This document shows positions 49,276 to 56,647 of a stretch of 58,755 nucleotides of DNA, piece after piece. This DNA comes from Rhodospirillales bacterium (GTDB taxonomy: Bacteria; Pseudomonadota; Alphaproteobacteria; Rhodospirillales; UBA2165), in NCBI GenBank assembly GCA_022822205.1, contig JAJECC010000145.1, positions 1 through 58,755 on the forward strand, read 5' to 3'. Each line of letters starts with the position of its first letter. Positions within the stretch are counted from its first letter, which is position 1. The position numbers and the translations under genes are program-made. The notes beneath the pieces are model-generated. The model ran no database searches. It had not been told where the DNA came from and saw only the letters and a program-made list of their open reading frames with translations.

Positions 49276-50259
49276 ATGACCACCATCGACATCCATACCC
49301 ATAATTTCGGCCACGGCTGGCTGGACATGATCAGGAAGCACGGCGCGCCGGCGTACGAGATCAGGGACTGCGAAGACGACCGGGAATATCTCGTCGAGTA
49401 CGGCACGCCCGCCTGCGCGCTCGAGGCCGAAGCGTTCGATTATGCCAAGCGCATGGAGATGATGGACAAGCACGGCATTGATATCTCGGTGGTCTCCCTC
49501 ACGTCGCCCAACGTCCATTTCGGCGATGAAGCGGTCAGCGCCGAAACCGCGCGCCTCGCCAACGACGAGATGGCCGCCGGCCAGACGGCGTACCCGGACC
49601 GCATCCGGTGGCTTGCCTCATTGCCCTGGGAATACCCCGATGCGGCCATCGCCGAACTGGAGCGGTGCATCGGCAAAGGCGCGGTCGGGGTCATGTGCGT
49701 CGCCCATATCGGAGACCGGCACCTCATCGACCCGCTCTTCGAGCCGGTGTGGAAGGCATTGGACGACAAGGCCTTCCCGGTCCTGGTTCATCCCACGGCG
49801 CCCCTCGGCGCCAAGGACGTCGACTTCGGTCACGAACGGATTCTGATGCCGTCCGCGGGCTTCATGTACGACACCACCATCGCCATCGCGCGCATGGCTA
49901 TCGACGGGTTCTTCGAACGCTTCCCCGACGTGAAAATCATCGCCAGCCACGGCGGCGGCTATATTCCGTTCGTCAACGGCCGGGTCGATATGTTCTTCGG
50001 CGTCGAGACGCTGGCCAAGTTCGATATTCCGAAGCTGCCCAGCGACTACTTCAGCCGGATCTATTACGACGCCATCGTCTACGATCCGGCCGCGCTGCAA
50101 TTGGTCATCGACGTCGCGGGTCCGGAGAAGGTGCTGTTCGGCAGCGATCTTCCGATGCCCGCAGATATGCCCAGGCTGTTCGATCTCATCGACGGGCGGC
50201 CGGCGGACGAAGCCCGCGCCATCCGCGGCGCCAACGCGGAGCGGGTGTTCGGGCTGTAG
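49276..50259 (+). CDS. Amidohydrolase, ACMSD/gamma-resorcylate decarboxylase family
   Basis: A 327-residue metal-dependent TIM-barrel enzyme. Metal ligands: His-x-His in TIDIHTHNFGHG (about 5-9), a His in FPVLVHPTAPLGAKD, a His in VKIIASHGGGYIPF, and an Asp in VLFGSDLPMPAD. This set is typical of 2-amino-3-carboxymuconate-6-semialdehyde decarboxylase and nonoxidative aromatic decarboxylases, which remove CO2 from aromatic acids or ring-cleavage products. It lies right after sulfatase 4, suggesting sequential action on a sulfated aromatic acid. It is also the last gene before a 490-base gene-free region. Confidence 0.87.
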   Translation: MTTIDIHTHNFGHGWLDMIRKHGAPAYEIRDCEDDREYLVEYGTPACALEAEAFDYAKRMEMMDKHGIDISVVSLTSPNVHFGDEAVSAETARLANDEMAAGQTAYPDRIRWLASLPWEYPDAAIAELERCIGKGAVGVMCVAHIGDRHLIDPLFEPVWKALDDKAFPVLVHPTAPLGAKDVDFGHERILMPSAGFMYDTTIAIARMAIDGFFERFPDVKIIASHGGGYIPFVNGRVDMFFGVETLAKFDIPKLPSDYFSRIYYDAIVYDPAALQLVIDVAGPEKVLFGSDLPMPADMPRLFDLIDGRPADEARAIRGANAERVFGL

Positions 50260-50374
50260 GCGACGACGCGCCGCCCTCGATGGCGTTGCCGGCGGCCCCG
50301 GGCGCGAGTCATGCACGGGACGCATATCGGTAAGTCGTTGAAATCATTCAATTCCCAAAAATGACTGTTTTCGG

Positions 50375-50410
50375 GGACATGGACATTCATGGACATTCAT
50401 GGACATTTGA
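50375..50410. repeat. Short tandem repeat (GGACATTCAT)
   Basis: Two exact copies of GGACATTCAT (50381-50390, 50391-50400), a third imperfect copy (50401-50410), and a preceding GGGACAT make four GGACAT words in 36 bases. It lies outside any gene. It may be a recombinase or regulator binding array. Confidence 0.7.
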
Positions 50411-50419
50411 TGACACCTT

Positions 50420-50439
50420 TTTGGGAGGTACCCCCCAAA
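50420..50439. repeat. Inverted repeat TTTGGGAGGT/ACCCCCCAAA
   Basis: A 20-bp inverted repeat with one mismatched pair, ten bases after the tandem repeat. It has no loop, so it is more likely a protein-binding or crossover site than a terminator. Confidence 0.5.
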
Positions 50440-50644
50440 CAGTTCGTACAAAATTGCATAGCGCGCCCTCCAAAACGCAATAGGCCGCCCCGGTGAGGGA
50501 GCGGCACTCGCCTATACATTTAGCCCGAACGGGTGCCGGGGCAAGGGGGAAATTGGGGGCCGATTGGCGCATGCCTCCGCGGCAGTCGAAGCCGGCGCCG
50601 GGCCGAGGCTGGACCGACGGGTGCGTCATCGGCTCGTTCCCTTA

Positions 50645-50672
50645 TTGTGTTCCATTAATGTAATGTTATAAC
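50645..50672 (+). promoter_or_regulatory. Promoter of the cytochrome c' gene
   Basis: TTGTGT (50645-50650) and TATAAC (50667-50672) spaced by 16 bases, about 80 bases before the start codon. The palindrome described next covers the -10, so bound protein should repress. Confidence 0.45.
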
Positions 50673-50679
50673 ATTACAT
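50658..50679. promoter_or_regulatory. Perfect 22-bp palindrome, operator candidate
   Basis: The half-site ATGTAATGTTA is followed at once by its exact reverse complement. The centre TGTTATAACA is identical to the centre of the MarR-type operator at 36732, but the outer bases differ (TAA/TTA against AGT/ACT). Zur boxes in related bacteria have a similar look, so a zinc regulator is another option. It lies 75 bases before the cytochrome c' ATG. Confidence 0.7.
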
Positions 50680-50753
50680 ATCTACCAGTGCCGGCCCCGT
50701 GAAAGGCGGGCATGGCCGCAGGAATTCGATGCCACAGTCGGAAGGACGAATCC

Positions 50754-51284
50754 ATGACGTTTCGAGTCACGATCCTCACACTTGCCTTGAGCCTGATACT
50801 GGCGACGCCGGTTCTCGCGCAGGGCAAGAAACCGAGGCCGATGGTCGAGGGACCGCACGGCGCCTTCGCCGATTCCCCCGGACGCAACTATAAAACCGAC
50901 CGTGACCGGATCACGCGCTACCGCCGCCAGCAGATGCGCGCGATATCGGGCAACTACCGCTCGCTCGAGGCGGTCATCCGCTACAAGGTGCCCTTTAACA
51001 GCGAACTGAATGGTCACGCCGACGCACTGCTCGACCTCGCGCGGCGAATTCCCAAAATGTTCGTCAAGGGAACCGAGATGGCGCCGGACAAATGGGGCGC
51101 CAAGCCGGCGGTGTGGACGGAGCCGTCGAAGTTCAAACTGCATTACGAGGGATTCGAGCGGAGCATCGGCAATCTCAAATCCGCGATTGCCGCCGGCGAC
51201 CCCGCTGAAATGGAACGGCGGTTGTTCCTGGTGCGGCACGAATGCCTGGCCTGCCACAAGGAGTTCCGTGTGCGCCGCCGGTGA
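50754..51284 (+). CDS. Cytochrome c' family protein
   Basis: A 176-residue periplasmic class II cytochrome. A Sec signal covers about 1-22 (MTFRVTILTLALSLILATPV, cleaved after LAQ). The heme motif CLACH is near the C-terminus (Cys164, Cys167, His168), as is usual for this four-helix-bundle family, within VRHECLACHKEFR. No other cytochrome or electron-transfer gene is adjacent. Cytochromes c' bind NO and CO and protect against nitrosative stress; some serve electron transfer. The start ATG 50754 is preceded by GGAAGGACGA. Control by the palindrome at 50658 is likely. Confidence 0.85.
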   Translation: MTFRVTILTLALSLILATPVLAQGKKPRPMVEGPHGAFADSPGRNYKTDRDRITRYRRQQMRAISGNYRSLEAVIRYKVPFNSELNGHADALLDLARRIPKMFVKGTEMAPDKWGAKPAVWTEPSKFKLHYEGFERSIGNLKSAIAAGDPAEMERRLFLVRHECLACHKEFRVRRR

Positions 51285-51358
51285 CCGGAGCGACCCCCTG
51301 GACATTCGCGCTGCCCGCCTGATTTCAAGGTCCGGCCCTCCACATTTCCAATTCCTGA

Positions 51359-51439
51359 ACCACAGAGACGGTGAGACAGTGAGGAGCACCGGGATCGAAA
51401 CCTCTCCTCTCGACCTCACTGTCTCCGTGTCTCTGTGGT
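51359..51439. repeat. Long hairpin, REP-like (ACCACAGAGAC)
   Basis: Arms 51359-51384 and 51414-51439 (26 bases each, three mismatches) enclose a 29-base loop. The arms read ACCACAGAGAC...GAGACAGTGAGG. Similar 'CACAGAGAC' palindromes are known as dispersed intergenic repeats in environmental bacteria. It lies between the convergent cytochrome c' and tandem-YciI genes and may end both transcripts. Confidence 0.65.
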
Positions 51440-51450
51440 GAATATCCTGG

Positions 51451-51474
51451 ATGCCCCGCACGGAGGCGGGGCAT
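51451..51474. repeat. GC-rich hairpin beside the long hairpin
   Basis: A perfect 9-bp stem, ATGCCCCGC and GCGGGGCAT, with loop ACGGAG. The form resembles the short extragenic palindromes with 'ATGCCCCGC' common in alphaproteobacteria. It lies 12 bases after the long hairpin. Confidence 0.6.
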
Positions 51475-51561
51475 GACGGGTCGGTCAATTCGGACGAATT
51501 GACCTTATTTGACATGGTGATGATGACAGCGGGTGAGTGAGGAGCGGGGGCGGTCTTTTTT

Positions 51562-52197
51562 TCACGTCCTCTGCCCCGGCCGGCCGCCGAAGTTGTACCG
51601 TTCGACCAGAACGCTTTCGTACAGACCGTTTCGATAAAAGGGTTCATCCTCCAGGAACGCCGTCACGGCGGCCCGGTCCGGGAGCTTGATCAGGTTGGCG
51701 CTGCCCCGCCAGATCTCGCCGGCCTCGTCCAGCATGGCGCCGCGAACGATGAAGTGGTTTTCGTCGTAGGGGGCGAAGTATTCGTTGTGGGCCGGGAGGA
51801 GTTCGTTGCGGCGGTCGTTCATGCCGGGCTTGCCGGTCCCGCGGATATACCAGAACACGTCGCCGTCCTCACGAACGAAGTCCCGCTGCAATTTGCCCAG
51901 GGGGTTCCCCCAGCGGGTGATGTTCACCTCCTTGTAGACCCCGTTCAGGTTGTTGGGTTCGTTGCCGATGAAGCGGCGAACGGCCTCCCAGTCCGGGAAA
52001 GCGACGAACAGGACGCTGGACAGGAATTGTTCATTGTCGTCGGACCGGGTCGCGCCGCGGGCGATAAAGCGGTCCGCGTGATCATCGAAATATTGCCAAT
52101 GATCGTCCCGGGACTGCCGGCGCCGTTCCGGGTGCCGCTGGTCGTCGATCAGCTGAACATGAAAGTCCATGGCCCGGCTATCCGCCGTTCCCGTCAT
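51562..52197 (-). CDS. Tandem YciI-domain protein
   Basis: A 211-residue protein made of two YCII-like halves. Copy 1: HWQYFDDHADRFIARGATRS, then DWEAVRRFIGNEPNNLNGVY. Copy 2: HNEYFAPYDENHFIVRGAML, then RAAVTAFLEDEPFYRNGLYE. Each ends in a strand of the form YxxVxIxRW or VLVERY. The start is ATG 52197 (overlapping the acyl-CoA ligase stop by 20 bases) or ATG 52170, which begins MDFHVQLIDD, a better domain start. The fusion makes an intramolecular version of the usual dimer. It is the third gene of the LLM/ligase operon; the reaction is unknown. Confidence 0.75.
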   Translation of the reverse strand: MTGTADSRAMDFHVQLIDDQRHPERRRQSRDDHWQYFDDHADRFIARGATRSDDNEQFLSSVLFVAFPDWEAVRRFIGNEPNNLNGVYKEVNITRWGNPLGKLQRDFVREDGDVFWYIRGTGKPGMNDRRNELLPAHNEYFAPYDENHFIVRGAMLDEAGEIWRGSANLIKLPDRAAVTAFLEDEPFYRNGLYESVLVERYNFGGRPGQRT

Positions 52198-53776
52198 TGA
52201 CCTCGGCCCGCAAGCTCAATTTGTCGATCTTGGCGAGGGGACCGCTGCGCGGCAATTCGTCCAGAATTCGAACCTCGGCGGGCACCTTGAAATCAGCCAA
52301 TTTCGACCGGCAGGTCTCGAAGACGCGGTCTTCGACCGTCCCGCCTAGGCTGCCGGAGTCATCTCCGGGAACCACGAATGCGACCGGCAGCTGCCCGTGC
52401 AGTTCGTCGCGCCGCCCGACCACGGCCACCTCGGATATTTCGGGCATCGACGCGATCACCCGCTCGATTTCCGACGCCGCGACGTTCTCGCCGCGCACTT
52501 TCAGCATATCCTTTAAACGGTCCCGATACCGGATGAATCCGTCTTCGGAGGCCTCGACCAGATCGCCGGTCAGAAACCGGCCCCGCTTATCGAAACTCTC
52601 CGCCGTCGCCCGCGCATCGTTCAGGTATTCGGCAAACAGCGAAAGCCCGGGAATCCCGCCGATGCAAAGCTGGCCGGCCTCGCCCGCCTCCGCGTCCGTT
52701 CCGTCCTCGCGGGTGATGGCGATGTCATATTCGGGCGCCGGGCGGCCCATGGACATGGACCGGTTCGGCTTGTCGATGTGCCCGACGATCGGGCGCGCGA
52801 CGGTTTCCGTCATGCCGAACCATCCGAGCGTCTTGATTCCGAAATATGAATCGCTGGGCGGTTCGCAGAACGCCTCTCCCCACAGGCGGAAGGAATGGGC
52901 CGGGACGTCCCGTTCCTTCAGCAAATTCACGCAGAACGTCATGATCGAACACCACGTCGCCTCGTGCTCAAGGGCGACGTCCCAGAACCGGGACAGACTG
53001 AACCGCGGCTGGAGCACCACGGTGCAGCCGGCCCACAGGCTGGGCAGGACCGAATAGGCCTGCGCGTTGATATGAAACAGCGGCAGGAAGGTCTGGGTGA
53101 CGTCGCCGGGCGTCATCGCCTGCTGCGCCGCATTGACCCGCGCGCCCCAAAGCAGATTGGCGTGGGTCAGGACGACGCCCTTCGGCCTGGCGGTGGTGCC
53201 GGACGTGTAGAAAATCACGCAGGGCGCGTTCGCGTCGACAAACCGGTCCGGCAGGCTTTCCGGATTTCCGAAGAGGGCGCCGAACGAGTCGGCGGCGGGC
53301 GGCGGACCGTCAATTTCCGCATGTGACGGGGCATCGGCGGTCACGATCCAGTCCAGGCCCGCGCCCGCCTCTCCCATCGCGCCGGCGAATACCGGTTGGG
53401 TGATCGCGCCCGCCGCCCCGGAATGCTCGACGAAATAGCCGAGTTCGTCCGCCGTCGAGCGGCTGTTCGTCACCACCGAGACGGCGCCCAGCCGGCCGCA
53501 GGCGAAGATCGCCAACAGCATCTCCACGCAGTTTTCCATGTGGACGACGACCTTGTCGCCCCGTCCGATGCCCCGGGCGCTCAGACCGGCCGCGATGCGG
53601 AGCGCGGCGTCATGGAACCGCCGGTAACTCCAGGCCCGGGCCGGCAGCGGGCTGTCATCGTCGAACGGCTCCCAGATGATGAACGGGTGGTGCGGCCTGG
53701 TCCAGGCATGATGTTCCAGCAGGCTGACAACGTCGTAGCCCGAAAAGCTATGAACGGACGGAAGTTGACGGCGCAT
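52178..53776 (-). CDS. AMP-forming acyl-CoA synthetase
   Basis: A 532-residue ANL-superfamily ligase, ATG 53776. The ATP-binding P-loop YTSGTTARPKG lies at 190-200. The A5/A7 regions include LGWFGMTETVARPIVGH, and the hinge YRDRLKDMLKVRGENVAASEIE is present. The C-terminal catalytic Lys is in SGPLAKIDKLSLR. It activates a carboxylic acid as an acyl-CoA, and crotonobetaine/carnitine-CoA ligase-like features are present. The ribosome site is a run of nine G (plus-strand C 53784-53792), seven bases before ATG, an unusual slippery tract. Upstream is the LLM oxidoreductase; downstream is the tandem YciI. Confidence 0.9.
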   Translation of the reverse strand: MRRQLPSVHSFSGYDVVSLLEHHAWTRPHHPFIIWEPFDDDSPLPARAWSYRRFHDAALRIAAGLSARGIGRGDKVVVHMENCVEMLLAIFACGRLGAVSVVTNSRSTADELGYFVEHSGAAGAITQPVFAGAMGEAGAGLDWIVTADAPSHAEIDGPPPAADSFGALFGNPESLPDRFVDANAPCVIFYTSGTTARPKGVVLTHANLLWGARVNAAQQAMTPGDVTQTFLPLFHINAQAYSVLPSLWAGCTVVLQPRFSLSRFWDVALEHEATWCSIMTFCVNLLKERDVPAHSFRLWGEAFCEPPSDSYFGIKTLGWFGMTETVARPIVGHIDKPNRSMSMGRPAPEYDIAITREDGTDAEAGEAGQLCIGGIPGLSLFAEYLNDARATAESFDKRGRFLTGDLVEASEDGFIRYRDRLKDMLKVRGENVAASEIERVIASMPEISEVAVVGRRDELHGQLPVAFVVPGDDSGSLGGTVEDRVFETCRSKLADFKVPAEVRILDELPRSGPLAKIDKLSLRAEVNDGNGG

Positions 53777-53783
53777 TGAAATA

Positions 53784-53792
53784 CCCCCCCCC
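53784..53792 (-). promoter_or_regulatory. Nine-G ribosome-binding tract of the acyl-CoA ligase
   Basis: On the minus strand GGGGGGGGG ends seven bases before the ATG and acts as the Shine-Dalgarno sequence. Homopolymers this long can change length at replication, and each change would alter spacing to the start codon and so the translation rate. Confidence 0.5.
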
Positions 53793-53817
53793 TGCTGTGA
53801 CAGCCGCTGCCCCGCGG

Positions 53818-54804
53818 TCAAGACCGGAAAGCGGGCATGACTTCGGCGGAGAACAGCCGCAGCTTTTCCTTGCCCCCGACCGTCGTAATCAGGATGTACG
53901 CGAAGCCCATGTCCTCCAGCACCCGAAGACGCCCGATCACTTCGTCCGGCCGGCCGATTATGTATGCATCATCCTCGGCGTAATCGGAATTGTCGTAGCT
54001 GGTGGGCTCGTTTCCCGGCAGCTTGCCGAACTGGTCGATTTTCTTCTGCGCTTCGACCCGCTGCGCCATGGCCGCTTCCGTCTCGGCCGCGGATTCGGTG
54101 ACGATGACGGTCCGGTTCAAGGCAAGCCGCATGGGATCGAATTCGCGTCCCGCCTTGTCGCAGCCGGACTTGAAATTACCGAGACGCTCGGCCGTCTTGG
54201 CCCGGTTCGAAAACTGATCGATCAAGACATGAAAGCCGTTCTCGGCCGCGGTCCGGATGGACTCGGGCCGGCCGGCCCCGACCCAGAGCGGCGGATGAGG
54301 TTTCTGGACGGGCGCGGGCTCCACGATGATGTCGTTGAACTTCCAGTGCTCGGTGTCGACGTCGAAACGCTCCGTCGAAAGCCAGGCCTTCTTGATGATC
54401 TCGAGGGATTCCTCGTACCGGGCGTGCGCCTCGTCCTTGGAGATGGCGAAGCCGTTGAACTCGATATCCCGGTAGCCCTTGCCGATGCCCACGTCCAGAC
54501 GGCCGTCCGACACCAGATCGACGGTGGACAGCTGTTCGGCCAGCATGACGGGGTTGTGCCAGGGAAGCACCAGAACGCCGGTGCCGAGGCGTATTCGGGA
54601 CGTGAGGCCGGCGAGATACCCCAGCAGGTTGGTCGTGGCGGAGACCTGGCCGATGCCCGAGAAGTGATGCTCGACGACGAACAGACTGTAAAAGCCGAGC
54701 CGATCCGCCTCTATCACATAGTCGATGAACGCGCGGTACCCGACGCTGTCCATGGATTCGCTGCCGCGTTTCGCCACGGCGCCGCCGAATAGTCCGAATT
54801 TCAA
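53818..54804 (-). CDS. LLM class flavin-dependent oxidoreductase (luciferase-like)
   Basis: A 328-residue TIM-barrel monooxygenase/oxidoreductase that uses FMN or F420. It starts at TTG 54804 behind GGGGAGGGG. Typical segments: MKFGLFGGAV, YVIEADRLGFYSLFVVEHHF, LTSRIRLGTGVLVLPWHNPV, and a C-terminal IIGRPDEVIGRLRVLEDMGF. Alkanal-monooxygenase-type enzymes of this class oxidise aldehydes, nitrogen heterocycles or sulfonates (SsuD), so substrate is open. It is first in an operon with the acyl-CoA ligase and the tandem YciI, and divergent from an HpaR-like regulator. Confidence 0.9.
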   Translation of the reverse strand: MKFGLFGGAVAKRGSESMDSVGYRAFIDYVIEADRLGFYSLFVVEHHFSGIGQVSATTNLLGYLAGLTSRIRLGTGVLVLPWHNPVMLAEQLSTVDLVSDGRLDVGIGKGYRDIEFNGFAISKDEAHARYEESLEIIKKAWLSTERFDVDTEHWKFNDIIVEPAPVQKPHPPLWVGAGRPESIRTAAENGFHVLIDQFSNRAKTAERLGNFKSGCDKAGREFDPMRLALNRTVIVTESAAETEAAMAQRVEAQKKIDQFGKLPGNEPTSYDNSDYAEDDAYIIGRPDEVIGRLRVLEDMGFAYILITTVGGKEKLRLFSAEVMPAFRS

Positions 54805-54953
54805 GAGCCCCTCCCCTTATGGCTTCCTTTATGGTTTCCCGGCCGCCCGAACTCTCCAATAGCCGTATCGGCGTGCGATTGGATCCTCTGAACTGGCCTC
54901 CGAACCGGACGCCCTCCGCCGCAACCGGAGGCGACGGAGCATAGCCGAGTTAC

Positions 54954-54965
54954 TTTACATGTAAA
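54954..54965. promoter_or_regulatory. Palindrome in LLM/MarR divergent promoter
   Basis: The perfect 12-bp palindrome TTTACATGTAAA lies in the AT-rich part of a 240-base divergent region, 82 bases before ATG 55047 and 150 before the LLM start. It is a fit for the HpaR-like MarR protein, whose relatives bind similar AT-rich palindromes, but this is inferred. Confidence 0.5.
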
Positions 54966-55046
54966 ATAAAAATATGTATGGGTTGGTCTCCGAAATGGAA
55001 ACTGTTGCGCATCCGGCCATAGATGTCCTCCAGGAAGCCCAGGAAT

Positions 55047-55502
55047 ATGTGGAAGCCCGACCGGCACCGGTTTCAGGCATTGCCCGTGCTGTTCCTCCGG
55101 GCCCGGGAAGCCGCGGTCCAGAACGTAAGGCCCGTCTTCCGAAAGTATGGATTGACGGAGCAGCGCTGGCGGGTCCTCCGGGCGATCTACGATACGGATA
55201 CGCTGAGCGCCAGCGAACTGGCCGAGGAAGTCTTCCTGAGCATGACCAGCATATCCCGGATCACAAAACAACTCGGCGCCGATGAACTGATAGCCCGCTC
55301 GAGCGACCGGTCCGACCGGCGCAGCATCCGCTTTTCGATCACCCGGAAAGGGCGGGATCTGTGTTCGGTCGTCGGCCCGGCGCTGGAACAAAGGCACCGG
55401 GATACGCTCAGGGAACTCGACAACATCGATATCGACGAGGTCGAAAAAACGCTCAATGCCCTGATCAGGGAACTGGGCGGCCTGGCGATCCCCGGCAGCT
55501 AG
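55047..55502 (+). CDS. MarR family regulator, HpaR-like
   Basis: A 151-residue winged-helix regulator counted from ATG 55047 (ATG 55023 would add eight residues). FRKYGLTEQRWRVLRAIYDT and ASELAEEVFLSMTSISRITK form the DNA-binding domain; the wing is SSDRSDRRSIRFSITRKG. The pattern resembles HpaR, repressor of homoprotocatechuate degradation. It is divergent from the LLM operon and probably represses it. The stop overlaps the convergent LysR gene by four bases. Confidence 0.87.
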   Translation: MWKPDRHRFQALPVLFLRAREAAVQNVRPVFRKYGLTEQRWRVLRAIYDTDTLSASELAEEVFLSMTSISRITKQLGADELIARSSDRSDRRSIRFSITRKGRDLCSVVGPALEQRHRDTLRELDNIDIDEVEKTLNALIRELGGLAIPGS

Positions 55503-56431
55503 CGCGGTTTCCGGCGGGGCATTTCGCGCCGGCCGTTTGCGAGCGCCTGCAATTCCGAAATGAAATTCTGCGCAACCTGCGACACCTGCCTGCCCTTGAC
55601 GGTGCGAACGCCGGTGTCCTGATAAATGCTGGAATCGCGAAGCCTGACCGTCTTCAATATGCCCGCGGCTTTTTCGGGCGCGGCAATTCTGGACGGCATG
55701 AGCGAAACGCAATCGCTTGCCGCGACCAGCTTTTTCACCGCGATGATCGAATTGGTATCGACGATGTTCTCCGGCATTGCCAGATCGGCATTCCTGAAAT
55801 GCAGCATCATCAGCGATCTCGACGCATCGCCGCGGTCGGGCATCACCCAGTGGGCGTTTTGCAGTTTCTTCAGCGTAACGGATTTGCCCTTGGTGAGCGG
55901 GTTGCCCGGCCGGGAGATGACGCAAAAATCATCCTTGAACAGCCTGATGTCGGCTATATCCGGTTGCGCCCGGCCGGCGCCGATCGACCCGACGATCAAA
56001 TCGATTTCCATATTGAACAGCTTCTCGACCAGAATGGTCTCCGTTCCTTCCTCGATACGCATGGATATCGACGGCGATTGCGAAATCAACGTGGCAATCG
56101 CCTCGGGGACGATCGAGGAAGCCGCAATCGGGGATACCCCGATGGACAAGGAACCGGTGGCGCCGGCTTTTCGATTTTCGATCTTCTTGACGATTCCGTG
56201 CAGGATGCTCTCGAGAACCACCGCCGAATCCGCGAGCATCTCGCCATACTCGGTCGGTTGGGCGCCGTTCCGGTCGCGCTTCAGCAACTTGACGCCGAGA
56301 TTCTCCTCCAGAATCCTGATGCTGTTCGAGAGCGCGGGTTGAGAGATGTGCAAATGCTTGGCGGCTTCGGTGAACGTCCCGGTCTCGACTATCCTCAGGA
56401 AATCACGAATGCGGCGTGGATCGATATCCAT
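55499..56431 (-). CDS. LysR family transcriptional regulator
   Basis: A 310-residue LysR protein from ATG 56431. The N-terminal helix-turn-helix (about 5-62) has IRDFLRIVETGTFTEAAKHL and ISQPALSNSIRILEENLGVK, the defining pattern. The effector domain begins near GATGSLSIGVSPIAASSIVP. It is divergent from the NodB-like/alpha-beta hydrolase/amidohydrolase genes, and a LysR-type site lies between them, so it probably activates that operon in response to a pathway intermediate. Confidence 0.93.
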   Translation of the reverse strand: MDIDPRRIRDFLRIVETGTFTEAAKHLHISQPALSNSIRILEENLGVKLLKRDRNGAQPTEYGEMLADSAVVLESILHGIVKKIENRKAGATGSLSIGVSPIAASSIVPEAIATLISQSPSISMRIEEGTETILVEKLFNMEIDLIVGSIGAGRAQPDIADIRLFKDDFCVISRPGNPLTKGKSVTLKKLQNAHWVMPDRGDASRSLMMLHFRNADLAMPENIVDTNSIIAVKKLVAASDCVSLMPSRIAAPEKAAGILKTVRLRDSSIYQDTGVRTVKGRQVSQVAQNFISELQALANGRREMPRRKPR

Positions 56432-56503
56432 GGATTTACTACCCCAAAGCTATTTTCCGGTGCCGGTCCGAATATCATCGAAATGGACCGATTAAATCGT
56501 TGT

Positions 56504-56520
56504 CATAATGTCAGATTATG
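56504..56520. promoter_or_regulatory. LysR-type box
   Basis: CATAAT-GTCAG-ATTATG, a 6-5-6 inverted repeat with the T-N11-A pattern of LysR sites, 73 bases before the LysR start and 128 before the NodB-like gene. Position and symmetry suit autoregulation and activation. Confidence 0.6.
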
Positions 56521-56647
56521 GAACGGGAAATATTCATTATTTGACGGCGGGAATTCCGTGTCCTTAGGTTGAGCATGCCGTACAGTAAATCGGGGCTGCA
56601 TTCGGACCGCCCGGAACGGCGGGCAATCAACTGGGGAGGCGTTAGAC

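Larger units (their letters stand above)
50260..50753. other. Gene-free region with repeats and hairpins
   Basis: No convincing protein or RNA gene is seen. Features: three tandem 10-bp units with GGACATTCAT (50381-50410), an inverted repeat around GGTACC (50420-50439), an imperfect hairpin TAGGCCGC...GCGGC...GCCTA (50481-50515), and a promoter with a perfect palindrome before the cytochrome c' gene. The composition is mixed, from GC-rich to AT-rich. The left part resembles flanks of integrated elements, but no integrase or tRNA gene is found, so this is unproved. Confidence 0.55.

Noticed and set aside
48013..49518. A 501-codon open frame on the minus strand
   Set aside because: Antisense shadow of sulfatase 4 and the start of the amidohydrolase.
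50381..50410. CRISPR-like repeats
   Set aside because: The three 10-bp units are directly tandem without spacers, and no cas genes are present.
50260..50640. A tRNA or small RNA gene in the gene-free region
   Set aside because: I could not fold any stretch into a cloverleaf with a T-loop, and no small-RNA family was recognised. The hairpins are imperfect.
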